Origin: Myxococcales bacterium | GTDB taxonomy: Bacteria > Myxococcota_A > Polyangia > Haliangiales > Haliangiaceae | Direction of reading: 5' to 3' | Assembly: GCA_016706545.1 (NCBI GenBank) | Contig: JADJJK010000005.1 | Span: 186,001 to 250,000, forward strand | DNA: 64,000 bases | Shown: positions 34,029 to 41,912 of the stretch, piece by piece | Layout of the letters: each line of letters opens with the position of its first letter | How positions within the stretch are numbered: the first letter of the stretch is position 1 | The notes under the pieces: generated by a model | The model's input: only the letters and a program-made list of their open reading frames with translations | The model's database searches: none | What the model was told of the DNA's origin: nothing | Translations under genes and position numbers: made by a program

Positions 34029-35827
34029 GGTCTGCGCCGCGTGGTGGAGGTCGATGCGGGGGGCGCGAACGGGTTGGTCCATTCGCGATCGACCGCTTCT
34101 TTCTGGGGCGCCGCACCGCCGCCGCGCTTGCGCAGTTGGACGGTGCGCTCGGCGGGCCTGTCTCCCGGCATGGACACCAGCGCGCTGTGATAGCCACGCA
34201 GGGTCAGCTTGTAGGACAGCGCCCCCTCGGCCGGGCGGACGTGATCGACGAACGGCGTGGTGCCCACCGCCTCGTCATGGATCCACACGGTCGCGCCGCG
34301 GGGCGTGGAGCTTATCCGCAACGTGATCTCGGGGTGCTCCGCTGCCGGTGGGGTGCTGTCCGTGGGCGGCGCCGGTGGCGGGCTGGACACGGCCAGCGTG
34401 ACCGCGGCGGGCGGGGGCGCGCTCGGCGCTGGCTCGGTGGCGGGCTGCGGCGCGGGCGTCGGGGCAGCGGGGCTCGGCGGCGCCCCATCTGTCGCCTCAT
34501 CTGTCGCCCCCAGCAGCCTGGGCAGCAGCAAGGCGCCGATGGTGGCGAGGCCGCCGCCGGCCAGCGCGAGCCAGCGGCGCCGACTCGTGCGCGGTACGCC
34601 GCCGGAGACGGGCTGGGCCTTGAGGTTGACCTGCGAGGCGGTGAAGCTCAGCGTGGTCTGCACGGTGTCGCCGGAGCGCTGCGGCCTGCCCGAGACCGTG
34701 ACCGCGGACGGGCGCACGGGCGGCCGAGCTTCGCTTCCGGGGGCCACGGGCGGCCGAGCTTCGCTTCCGACGTGTACGGGCGGCCGAGCTTCGCCGCCGG
34801 GGCGCAGCTCCGAGGTTGGAGGCGCGGTGTCCACCGGGGTGCGCAGCGCGCCGGCCTGCGTCTCCGCGAAGGCCTGGGTGTCGCCGCTGCTCACGTCGCG
34901 CTCGGCGCCGTGGCCGGATCCGCCCTGGGACTCCTCCGCGACGAGCTCGATGACGTCTTGCACCGAGCTCTTGCGCAGCGGCATCAAGCCGAGCGCATCG
35001 ATGTCCTCGATGACCTGGCTCGCGCTGCCTGGCCGATCGTTGGGATCTTTGCACAACAGGCCCATCACCATCCGCTCCACCGGCGCCGGGATGCTCGCAT
35101 CAAGCGTCCGCAGCGGCTCCGGCGCGCAGTGCAGGTGCTGCGCCATCACGTCGATCTCGCTGTCGGCGACGAACGGCGGACGCTTGCACAGCATCTTGTA
35201 GAGCAGGCAGCCCAGCGAGTACAGATCGGCGCGGGCGTCGATCTTGCCGGCGCCGCGGCACTGCTCCGGCGACATGTACGAAGGCGTGCCGAGGATCGTC
35301 CCCGAGTGGGTCTGCGAGCTGGCCGCCAGGTCTGGCGCCAGCTTGGCGATGCCGAAGTCCAGGAGCTTGATGCGCTCGCCGCCATCGATCTCCGGATCGC
35401 GCACGATGAAGACGTTGTCGGGCTTCAGATCGCGGTGGATGATCTGATGGCTGTGCGCCGCCTCCAGCGCGCCAGCGATCTGGCGCGCCAGCAGCATGGC
35501 CAGCGCTGGCGCCATGCGCCCGACTCGCCGCATGCGCGCGGCCAGGCTCTCGCCCTGGAGCAGCTCCATGATGATGTACACGGAGCCGTCGGCCATGGAG
35601 CCAAAGTCGTAGATCTCGACGATGCTCGGGTGCTTGATGGTGCTGGCGGCGCGCGCTTCATTGATGAAGCGGGTGACCGCCGCGCTGTCGCGCGACATCT
35701 CCGGCCGCAGCACCTTCACCGCCGCGGTCTTCTCCAGCATCGCGTGTTTGGCGAGGTACACCGCGCCCATCCCACCCATGCCAATTTCCGAGACGATCCG
35801 GTAGTTCCCGGCGCTGGTACCTATCAT
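34025..35827 (-). CDS. Membrane Ser/Thr protein kinase with extracytoplasmic PEGA domain
   Basis: This encodes 600 residues. GGGAGG lies 4 nt before the ATG at 35827. The kinase domain (about 9-270) has the Gly-rich loop Gly-Met-Gly-Gly-Met-Gly-Ala-Val-Tyr, Val-Lys in strand 3, His-Arg-Asp-Leu-Lys-Pro-Asp-Asn, Asp-Phe-Gly and Ser-Pro-Glu-Gln, so it should be active. A Pro-rich linker carries three copies of a 10-residue repeat (Ser-Glu-Ala-Arg-Pro-Pro-Val type, 30-bp DNA units at about 34718-34803). One membrane helix lies near 425-445, then a Pro/Ala stretch and a PEGA domain (about 510-575, Pro-Arg-Gly-Ala-Thr-Val-Trp-Ile ... Gly-Thr-Thr-Pro-Phe) outside the membrane, likely the sensor. It is translationally coupled to the TPR gene downstream. 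Confidence 0.92.
   Translation of the reverse strand: MIGTSAGNYRIVSEIGMGGMGAVYLAKHAMLEKTAAVKVLRPEMSRDSAAVTRFINEARAASTIKHPSIVEIYDFGSMADGSVYIIMELLQGESLAARMRRVGRMAPALAMLLARQIAGALEAAHSHQIIHRDLKPDNVFIVRDPEIDGGERIKLLDFGIAKLAPDLAASSQTHSGTILGTPSYMSPEQCRGAGKIDARADLYSLGCLLYKMLCKRPPFVADSEIDVMAQHLHCAPEPLRTLDASIPAPVERMVMGLLCKDPNDRPGSASQVIEDIDALGLMPLRKSSVQDVIELVAEESQGGSGHGAERDVSSGDTQAFAETQAGALRTPVDTAPPTSELRPGGEARPPVHVGSEARPPVAPGSEARPPVRPSAVTVSGRPQRSGDTVQTTLSFTASQVNLKAQPVSGGVPRTSRRRWLALAGGGLATIGALLLPRLLGATDEATDGAPPSPAAPTPAPQPATEPAPSAPPPAAVTLAVSSPPPAPPTDSTPPAAEHPEITLRISSTPRGATVWIHDEAVGTTPFVDHVRPAEGALSYKLTLRGYHSALVSMPGDRPAERTVQLRKRGGGAAPQKEAVDREWTNPFAPPASTSTTRRRP
34718..34803. repeat. 30-bp tandem repeat, three copies, in the kinase linker
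   Basis: The unit 'cgggcggccgagcttcg' plus 13 variable bases recurs three times and encodes a Ser-Glu-Ala-Arg-Pro-Pro-Val motif in the cytoplasmic linker of the kinase. Confidence 0.85.
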
Positions 35828-36111
35828 CACGCCTCCCGATGCGGCGCGCATGATAAGCAGGGCCAGCGCGGTCCGTCTAGCGATGTTCAGCCGTTCCTGA
35901 CGCACGCTGCGCAACAAGATCTTCGCTGCCCGATCTCATGAAAGCGTGAGGTGCGCTTCGGTTGCAAATGAACACCATTGATTTCTCATCATGTATTTTC
36001 ACGAAGTAGTGGTGTCAGCGCTCGCTGCGCAACCCGCACGCCTCGAGTTGGTCAGACCGACGACCCGCGCCGAAGATCGAGCGCGCATACGGTTGGGCCC
36101 GGATCCGATGG

Positions 36112-36139
36112 AGGTGGCTGTACGAGCGCACAGCCACCT
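36112..36139. terminator. Strong hairpin downstream of the outer-membrane protein gene
   Basis: AGGTGGCTGT (36112-36121) and ACAGCCACCT (36130-36139) are perfect 10-bp arms around an 8-nt loop. It lies in the roughly 410-bp gap between the kinase start and the barrel gene stop. No T-run follows on either strand, so termination is possible but not shown. The rest of the gap (35840-36110) includes an AT-richer patch at 35970-36000 that may be the kinase promoter, and no gene that I can support. Confidence 0.45.
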
Positions 36140-36195
36140 TGTGGGCCAGCGCAGATCTCAGTTGGTGACTGGCTTGGTTAGCAGCGTGGTGTCGA

Positions 36196-36252
36196 CATGA
36201 CGCTTCTAGAAGAAGCGTCGAAGCGTCGACACGACGCTTCTAGAAGAAGCCC
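36196..36252. repeat. Cluster of overlapping palindromes with a duplicated gene end
   Basis: GACGCTTCT (36199-36207) pairs with AGAAGCGTC (36211-36219) around a 3-nt loop, and GAAGCGTC (36220-36227) pairs with GACGCTTC (36233-36240). The 18-bp string gacgcttctagaagaagc occurs twice; the second copy contains the stop codon of the barrel gene. It may act as a terminator or be a repeat-element remnant. Confidence 0.6.
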
Positions 36253-36806
36253 CAGCGCATCGTTCCGCGCAGGCCCAGGGTGAACACGGTGGTGTCTCCG
36301 GCAAATGAAGCCAGCCGCCCCTCGATGCCCCAGGATCTCTCGCGGCTCGACAGCACATCCAGGCCGCCGCCGAGCACGACGACCCAGTCGAGGCCACCCT
36401 CGACGGATGCGCCGGCGGTGGCCACCGCGCCAAGGCCGGCGAAGCCATAGGGGACGTACTTGACGACCTCGAAGCGATAGACGACGCCTACATCCGTGAG
36501 GGCCGCGTAGGTCCAGTCCGGGCCGTGAAAGAGGCCGCCAGCGAGCTCGCCGCGGAGCGAGACCTCGCGCGAGACGCTGCGCTCGTAGCTGAGCTGCAGG
36601 TGCGCGCCCACGTCCGGCGTGAGCGTGGGCGGCGTCTTCATGGGCATCGGCGGCTCGCCGAGCGTGCTGTAGGTCGCCCAGCCGACGCCCACAGACAGCG
36701 CTTCCTCCGCGGCGGCGCTGCTCCCTGCTGCCGCCAGCGCCGCGCAGGTTAGCGCCGCGCGCTGGCAGCGCAGCGGGAGCAAGGGCGGGTGTCGGGGGCG
36801 CAGCAC
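36240..36806 (-). CDS. Outer-membrane beta-barrel protein
   Basis: This encodes about 188 residues from GTG 36806, chosen because it gives a signal peptide (Leu-Leu-Pro-Leu-Arg-Cys-Gln-Arg then a hydrophobic stretch ending Ser-Ser-Ala-Ala-Ala); the frame further upstream has no export signal. The mature part is made of alternating hydrophobic strands (such as Leu-Ser-Val-Gly-Val-Gly-Trp and Gly-Leu-Asp-Trp-Val-Val-Val-Leu-Gly-Gly-Gly) and ends in Met-Arg-Trp-Gly-Phe-Phe, a C-terminal aromatic as needed for outer-membrane insertion by the BAM machinery. It probably has eight strands. Function unknown. Confidence 0.75.
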   Translation of the reverse strand: MLRPRHPPLLPLRCQRAALTCAALAAAGSSAAAEEALSVGVGWATYSTLGEPPMPMKTPPTLTPDVGAHLQLSYERSVSREVSLRGELAGGLFHGPDWTYAALTDVGVVYRFEVVKYVPYGFAGLGAVATAGASVEGGLDWVVVLGGGLDVLSSRERSWGIEGRLASFAGDTTVFTLGLRGTMRWGFF

Positions 36807-37065
36807 GGGAATCTCGCTAGCTTGCCGCAGCCGTCCACTACCGGGGAAGCGCCGCGCCCAGGGATCGCCGCGCCATGGGAACGTGGTGGCCAGGCGCCAA
36901 GTGCCAGATCTCGGGCAACCAAACCGAGCGGGGGCTCGTCCAAGTCGCTGCAATCTGGGCGGTCGAGGCCAGAGAGAAATGACCTAAGAGCTTGAATTGA
37001 CTGCGCTGGCGATCGAGTGCTACATCCTGCCGACCGACGAGACGACCGACGAGACGAGGATTTCC

Positions 37066-37821
37066 GTGGCCCAACCAGAGACCAACACGTCCGACTCCCC
37101 TACTGCCCCCCGCCCTGACGACATCAAGCCGGTTCAGATCGGCGGTGAGTCGTTTGCGGATCGCATCATGCCGCACATGAAGAAGATCACGATCACCCTC
37201 GGGGTGGTCGCGGTCATCGTCACCGTGGTGTTCGTCATCCGCGGCTTTGGCGAGCGCGGGCGCGCCAAGGAGACGGCGAAGCTCGGCGAGGTAGCCGCGG
37301 TGGCGGCGCGCCAGGTCCGCGGGACCGCCGAGGAGCCGCAGAAGGGCATCCCGTCGTTCGCCAACAACAAGGAGCGCGCGGCGGCGGTGCTGGACGCGAT
37401 CGCCAAGCATCCGTCGGAGCTGACCCCGGATGCGTACCGCGCCGCCATGGCCTACGAGGCCGAGCAATACGACACCGCGATCACCGCGTACCGCGCTGCC
37501 GCCGGCAAGGCCGGACTCGACGGAGTGCTGGCGCGAGAGGGCCTGACCGTGGCGCTCGAGGCCAAGGCCAACGCGGAGAAGGATCCGGGCGCCAAGCAGA
37601 AGGGCCTGGAAGAGGCGCTGACCGCGGCGCGCGCGATCCAGCCGGATGCCAACGGCGCCCGCCGAGTCTACGGGCTCTACCACGAGGCGCGCCTGCTCCT
37701 CATCCTGGGCAAGACCGCCGAGGCCAAGCCGCTGCTCGAGAAGGTTCGCACCATGGGCGAAGGCACCGAGCTGGAGTCGCTGGTCGAAGCGCGTCTGGCC
37801 GCACTCGAGACAGGCGTCTGA
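37066..37821 (+). CDS. YfgM-like membrane-anchored TPR protein
   Basis: This encodes about 251 residues. GTG 37066 is chosen because GAGG lies 6 nt upstream; the frame continues upstream to a TTG at 36997 without a ribosome-binding site. A cytoplasmic N-terminus of about 37 residues is followed by a single membrane helix (Ile-Thr-Leu-Gly-Val-Val-Ala-Val-Ile-Val-Thr-Val-Val-Phe-Val-Ile) and a helical domain with TPR-like units (Ala-Tyr-Glu-Ala-Glu-Gln-Tyr-Asp-Thr-Ala and Leu-Ile-Leu-Gly-Lys-Thr-Ala-Glu-Ala-Lys). This layout matches YfgM, a Sec-translocon-associated chaperone partner. It precedes a BamB-like gene, as in Escherichia coli, which supports the call. Confidence 0.75.
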   Translation: MAQPETNTSDSPTAPRPDDIKPVQIGGESFADRIMPHMKKITITLGVVAVIVTVVFVIRGFGERGRAKETAKLGEVAAVAARQVRGTAEEPQKGIPSFANNKERAAAVLDAIAKHPSELTPDAYRAAMAYEAEQYDTAITAYRAAAGKAGLDGVLAREGLTVALEAKANAEKDPGAKQKGLEEALTAARAIQPDANGARRVYGLYHEARLLLILGKTAEAKPLLEKVRTMGEGTELESLVEARLAALETGV

Positions 37822-37839
37822 CAAGACGACGGCCGGCCG

Positions 37840-39153
37840 ATGGCCAGAACGAAGCTCGCAACGATGAACGCCCCGATGAATGCGATGGACGCGATGAATG
37901 CAACGAACACGCCGCATGAAGCGGGGGGCGCCGGCCTCGCACCTGCTCCTGGGGGGCGCTCGCTCCGCTGGCAGCGCGTGGCGGCCTCGCTGATCTCTCT
38001 CATCTCGCTCGCCTCGCTGACCTCGCTGATCTCGCTGGCCGGGTGCATGCGGCTGCCCACCGAGCGCGCGGATCCAGCGTCGGCATTTCCCCGTGAGCCG
38101 CTAGGCGAAGACCGGCTGTCGCTGCGCTGGAAGCGCACGCTCATCGATCGTCGCGAAGACGTGGCGCCGCAGGAGTTTGCCACGCCGGTCATGTGGTCCG
38201 ACACGGTCTACTCTGGCTCCTCCTCGGGGGACCTGGTGGCGCTGCGGGCCTCCACCGGCGAGCTGCGCTGGCGCAAGAAGGTGGGCGCGGTCAACAGCAA
38301 GCCGGCCATCGACGGCGGCCTCATGTACCTCGGCACCGAGGACGGCACGCTGCTTTGCCTGGACGCTCAGACCGGCGAAGAGAAGTGGCGCTATCAGAGC
38401 CGCGGTCCCATCGCGCAGGTGCCCCTGGTGTCGGGATCGCTGGTGGTGGTGGCCAACGAGGCCGATCAGGTGGTGGCGCTCGACGCCCTGACCGGGGCGT
38501 TCAAGTGGCAGTACAAGGCGGATAGCCCCGAGGAGAACACGCTGCGTGGTCACGCTGGGGTCGCCGGCGACAGCGAGCTGTTCTTCACCGGGTTCGCCAA
38601 CGGCAGCATCGTCGCGCTGCGCCGGGACACGGGCTCGGTGGCGTGGCTGCAGTCGCTCAAGGCGGAGTCGAGCGCGTTCTTCGACGTGGACGCCACCCCG
38701 GTGCTGCTCGACGAGACGCTGTACGTGACCTCTTCTTCCGGCGGCGTGTATGCGCTGGACAAGACCTCCGGGCTCGTGCGCTGGCGGACCCGACTCTGGG
38801 ACTCCTCGCTGCCCAACTCCACCGGCAACGTGGGCGGACTCACCAGCGATGGCACGTTGCTGTACGTGGCGGTCGCCGACCTGGGGATTCACGCGATGGA
38901 TCTGCGCGGCAACATCGTCTGGCGCGTGGGGGCCAACAAGGGCGGGGAGCCGGCGACCCCGGTGGTGAGCGGGGACCTGCTCCTCTATGCGCTGGCCAAG
39001 GATGGCCTCTACCTGGCGCGGCGGCGCAGCGGCGACGTGGTGGAGTACTGGGATCCAGGGGATGGCGTCTCTGCGAGCCCCGCGGTGACCGCCGACGGGC
39101 GGATGTTCGTGGTGTCAAACCGCGGCATCCTGTACGCCTTCGATCTGGATTGA
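37840..39153 (+). CDS. bamB: BamB-like PQQ/beta-propeller lipoprotein
   Basis: This encodes 437 residues. The N-terminal 65 are unusual: a Met/Asn/Ala-rich start, then a hydrophobic segment made of Leu-Ile-Ser-Leu repeats ending in Leu-Ala-Gly-Cys, a lipobox, encoded by 9- to 12-bp tandem units. The rest is a PQQ-type beta-propeller of about eight blades (Ser-Gly-Asp-Leu-Val-Ala-Leu-Arg-Ala-Ser-Thr-Gly-Glu-Leu-Arg-Trp, Leu-Asp-Ala-Gln-Thr-Gly-Glu-Glu-Lys-Trp and similar). BamB is the propeller lipoprotein of the outer-membrane protein assembly complex. The position after a YfgM-like gene argues for BamB rather than an unrelated propeller. The true start may be a later ATG (37864 or 37876). 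Confidence 0.8.
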   Translation: MARTKLATMNAPMNAMDAMNATNTPHEAGGAGLAPAPGGRSLRWQRVAASLISLISLASLTSLISLAGCMRLPTERADPASAFPREPLGEDRLSLRWKRTLIDRREDVAPQEFATPVMWSDTVYSGSSSGDLVALRASTGELRWRKKVGAVNSKPAIDGGLMYLGTEDGTLLCLDAQTGEEKWRYQSRGPIAQVPLVSGSLVVVANEADQVVALDALTGAFKWQYKADSPEENTLRGHAGVAGDSELFFTGFANGSIVALRRDTGSVAWLQSLKAESSAFFDVDATPVLLDETLYVTSSSGGVYALDKTSGLVRWRTRLWDSSLPNSTGNVGGLTSDGTLLYVAVADLGIHAMDLRGNIVWRVGANKGGEPATPVVSGDLLLYALAKDGLYLARRRSGDVVEYWDPGDGVSASPAVTADGRMFVVSNRGILYAFDLD

Positions 39154-39173
39154 AGCCGGCGCGGGCCGACGGA

Positions 39174-39230
39174 GGTCCAGTCGGCCCAGGGCCAGTCGGC
39201 TCAGGTCCAGTCGGCCCAGGGCCAGTCGGC
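39174..39230. repeat. 30-bp direct repeat, two copies, before nrdR
   Basis: The unit starting ggtccagtcggcccaggg occurs at 39174 and 39204 and is itself built of ccagtcggc sub-units. It lies in the 201-bp gap between the bamB-like gene and nrdR. No other element is evident in that gap. Confidence 0.8.
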
Positions 39231-39354
39231 GCGCCGGTCGGACCCGACGAGGTCGGTTGGTGTGGTCACGACCGCGCGCCTCCAGGATAGTTCTGGGATT
39301 TCCGCTGGCGTCGCGTGGCGGTGTTGGGCGATTCAAGCTACAACCCTGCCGCAC

Positions 39355-39867
39355 GTGCGTTGCCCGTTCTGCGCTGCTCTGGACGACAAGGTCATCGACA
39401 CGCGGGTGTCCAAGGACGGTCGCGAGATCCGACGACGACGCGAGTGCGACGCCTGCAATCGCCGCTACACCACCTACGAACGCATCGAAGAGTCGATGCC
39501 GATGGTGGTGAAGGTGGACGGTCGGCGCGAGCCTTTTGACCGCAACAAGGTGGAGCGAGGCCTGCACTTCGCGTTCGCCAAGCGCCCGGTGGCGCAGGCG
39601 GAGATCAAGTCGCTCGCCGAGGAGATCGAACGCGAGGTCAGCGAGATGGGGGTGCCGGAGATCGCGTCGCGCGACATCGGCGCGCGGGTGCTGCCCAAGC
39701 TGCGGGCGCTGGATCAGGTGGCCTACGTTCGCTTCGCATCCATCTATCGCGACTTCCGCGATCTCGACGGCTTCGCCAAGGAGCTGGACGCGCTCAAGGG
39801 GGCCGAGGGCGAGGGCGCCGCCGAGGGCGACAGGGCAGCGGGCGAGCAACCGCCGAGCAAGGCCTGA
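39355..39867 (+). CDS. nrdR: Transcriptional repressor NrdR
   Basis: This encodes 170 residues from GTG 39355, which gives the family start Val-Arg-Cys-Pro-Phe-Cys; no ribosome-binding site is clear. A zinc ribbon uses Cys3, Cys6, Cys31 and Cys34. An ATP-cone domain follows (about 48-140: Val-Val-Lys-Val-Asp-Gly-Arg-Arg-Glu-Pro-Phe, Val-Ala-Tyr-Val-Arg-Phe-Ala-Ser-Ile-Tyr-Arg-Asp-Phe). NrdR senses ATP/dATP and represses ribonucleotide reductase genes. The last 20 residues are a low-complexity Glu/Gly/Ala tail. ribD begins 3 nt after the stop, so nrdR, ribD and the riboflavin synthase gene form one transcription unit, a common neighbourhood for nrdR. Confidence 0.93.
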   Translation: MRCPFCAALDDKVIDTRVSKDGREIRRRRECDACNRRYTTYERIEESMPMVVKVDGRREPFDRNKVERGLHFAFAKRPVAQAEIKSLAEEIEREVSEMGVPEIASRDIGARVLPKLRALDQVAYVRFASIYRDFRDLDGFAKELDALKGAEGEGAAEGDRAAGEQPPSKA

Positions 39868-39869
39868 CG

Positions 39870-41153
39870 GTGGCGCGGGGGGCCGCAGCGAAGGCCTCTC
39901 CGCGGGCGCGAGCTCGCAGGACGACGGGCACGACGCCGACGAAGTCCACGAAGTCCACAGAGTCCGCGGAGTCCACGGAGTCCGCGGAGTCCACGAAGTC
40001 TCGCGACGAACGCTGGATGCGGCGCTGTCTGGAGCTGGCCGACGCCGCGCCCGGGCGCATCGCCCCCAACCCGCGCGTGGGCTGCGTCATCGTCGATGCT
40101 CGTGGACGGCTCCTGGCCGAGGGGCTGCATCGCGGGCCCGGCACCGCCCACGCCGAGGTCGACGCGCTGCGCGCGCTGGGCGGCGAGGCGCGGGGCGCCA
40201 CGCTGTACGTCAACCTCGAGCCCTGCGCGCACCACGGGCGCACGCCGCCGTGCGCGCCCGTGGTGGCTGCCTCTGGCGTGGCGCGGGTCGTCATCGGTGT
40301 CCTCGATCCGGTGCCTGGTCACGGCGGCGGCGCGCGCCTCTTGCGCCGCGCCGGCGTCGCGGTGAAAACCGGCGTGCTGGCCGCAGAGGTGCGCCGCCAC
40401 AACCGCATCTTCTTCACCTGGGCCGAGCAAGGGCGCCCCTACGTCGTGCTCAAGGCGGCGATGACGCTCGACGGCAAGATCGCCACCGCCAGCGGGCAGT
40501 CGCGCTGGATCAGCGGCGAGCCAGCGCGCGCCCTGGCACATACCTGGCGCGCGCAGCTAGAGGCCATCGCGGTGGGGCGCGGCACCGTGCTGGCCGATGA
40601 TCCGCGGCTGACCGTGAGGCTGCCGCCGGAGCGCGACGGCGCGGCGGGCCCTGCGCGAGGGACCACGGACCCGGTGCGGGTGATCCTCGACAGCCACGGC
40701 ACAAGCCCGCCGGGAGCCAAGGTGTTCGACACGCCGGGCGCGCTGGTGGCGTGCCGGCGTGACGTCGCGCCGCGCCGGGTCGCCGCGCTGCGCGCGCGGG
40801 GGGCAGAGCCGATCTTCTTGCCGCTGCAAGGCGGGCGGGCCGGCGGGGCGGGGCGGGTCTCGGTCAAGGCGCTGCTGCGCGCGCTGGCCAAGCGCGGCCT
40901 CACCTCCTTGCTGGTGGAGGGCGGCGCGGAGCTCCACGCCGCGTTTCTGGCGGCCGGGGTGGTGGACGAGCTCCGGCTGTTCGTGGCGCCCCTGGTGCTG
41001 GGCGGTCAGGGCACCAGCGCGGGCCCAAGCTGGGTCGGCGGGATCGGGGTCAGCGCGCTGGCGCGCGCGCCGCGGTTCGTGCTGTCGGCGCCGCCGCAGC
41101 AGGTGGGCGACGACGTGCTGCTGGTGCTGCGACCGGCCGCGGCGATATGGTAG
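39870..41153 (+). CDS. ribD: Bifunctional riboflavin biosynthesis protein RibD
   Basis: This encodes 427 residues. The N-terminal deaminase domain (about 45-165) has His-Ala-Glu and Pro-Cys-Ala-His-His-Gly-Arg-Thr-Pro-Pro-Cys, the zinc ligands. The C-terminal reductase domain (about 190-420) has Lys-Ala-Ala-Met-Thr-Leu-Asp-Gly-Lys-Ile-Ala and Leu-Val-Glu-Gly-Gly-Ala. It converts the first pyrimidine product of GTP cyclohydrolase II to the ribityl form in two steps. The N-terminus carries an extra 45 residues including a Ser-Thr-Lys/Glu-Ser-Ala repeat (tandem 'tccgcggagtccac' units at about 39940-40005), not part of the enzyme. GTG 39870 is 3 nt after nrdR. A loop after Pro-Val-Pro-Gly-His-Gly-Gly-Gly has lost the usual Asn of the family motif. 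Confidence 0.93.
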   Translation: MARGAAAKASPRARARRTTGTTPTKSTKSTESAESTESAESTKSRDERWMRRCLELADAAPGRIAPNPRVGCVIVDARGRLLAEGLHRGPGTAHAEVDALRALGGEARGATLYVNLEPCAHHGRTPPCAPVVAASGVARVVIGVLDPVPGHGGGARLLRRAGVAVKTGVLAAEVRRHNRIFFTWAEQGRPYVVLKAAMTLDGKIATASGQSRWISGEPARALAHTWRAQLEAIAVGRGTVLADDPRLTVRLPPERDGAAGPARGTTDPVRVILDSHGTSPPGAKVFDTPGALVACRRDVAPRRVAALRARGAEPIFLPLQGGRAGGAGRVSVKALLRALAKRGLTSLLVEGGAELHAAFLAAGVVDELRLFVAPLVLGGQGTSAGPSWVGGIGVSALARAPRFVLSAPPQQVGDDVLLVLRPAAAIW

Positions 41154-41161
41154 GAGGAGCC

Positions 41162-41758
41162 ATGTTCACAGGTCTGGTGGAAGACATCGGCACCGTGGTC
41201 GCGCTGGACCGCCGCAGCGACGCTGTGGTGGTGGAGCTGACGCCGGCCCAGATCCCGCTGGCCGAGCTGTCGCTGGGCGAGTCGGTGTGTCATGACGGCG
41301 CTTGTCTCACCGTCACCGCGATTACCGATCGTGGCTATACGGTGCTCGCCGGCGCAGAAACCTTGGCGCGCACCACCCTGGGCCAGTGGCAGGTGGGGAC
41401 CCGGGTCAACCTCGAGCGCTCCCTGCGCCTGGGCGATCGCCTGGGGGGGCACTGGGTGACCGGTCATATCGACGGCACCGCGCGCCTGGTGGACCGGCAA
41501 GATCACGGCGCCAACCTGGTCTTGCGCTACGCCCCGCCGCCTGGCTTCTTGCGGTACGTGGTGGTCAAAGGCTCCGTCGCGGTGGCTGGCGTGAGCCTCA
41601 CCGTGAACGCCGTCGACGACGAGGCCTTCTCGGTGGCCATCATCCCGCACACCGCCATGTTCACCACGCTCGGAGCAGTGGCCCTCGGCGGCCTGGTCAA
41701 CTTCGAGGTGGATCTGCTGGCCAAGCATGTAGAAAAGCTGCTCCAGGGCCGGAGCTAA
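41162..41758 (+). CDS. ribE: Riboflavin synthase, alpha subunit
   Basis: This encodes 198 residues. A perfect AGGAGG lies 4 nt before ATG 41162. The protein has the two lumazine-binding domains of the family: Met-Phe-Thr-Gly-Leu-Val-Glu-Asp-Ile-Gly at the start with Cys-x-x-Gly-Ala-Cys-Leu-Thr-Val, and Gly-His-Trp-Val-Thr-Gly-His-Ile-Asp-Gly in the second with Val-Ala-Gly-Val-Ser-Leu-Thr-Val-Asn. It converts two dimethylribityllumazines into riboflavin plus a pyrimidine. It follows ribD with an 8-nt gap. Genes for ribBA and lumazine synthase are not found directly downstream, where a kinase gene follows instead. No FMN riboswitch precedes the unit. Confidence 0.95.
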   Translation: MFTGLVEDIGTVVALDRRSDAVVVELTPAQIPLAELSLGESVCHDGACLTVTAITDRGYTVLAGAETLARTTLGQWQVGTRVNLERSLRLGDRLGGHWVTGHIDGTARLVDRQDHGANLVLRYAPPPGFLRYVVVKGSVAVAGVSLTVNAVDDEAFSVAIIPHTAMFTTLGAVALGGLVNFEVDLLAKHVEKLLQGRS

Positions 41759-41912
41759 GCCCAGGGCGCCTCACGGCCAGGTGCCGGGCTCGCGGCCTGC
41801 GAGGCCCGGCCCGGTGAGGCTGGCGGCCTGGCGGCCCCGAGCACAAGGGTGTTTCAACGCCCCGCTAGGATGGCCCATGGCTCTGCCTGCCATGTTATGG
41901 TCGGGGCCCCCG

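Noticed and set aside
39154..39869. An FMN riboswitch before the riboflavin genes.
   Set aside because: No conserved RFN sequence blocks are visible; the gap holds only a 30-bp direct repeat, and ribD follows nrdR at once.
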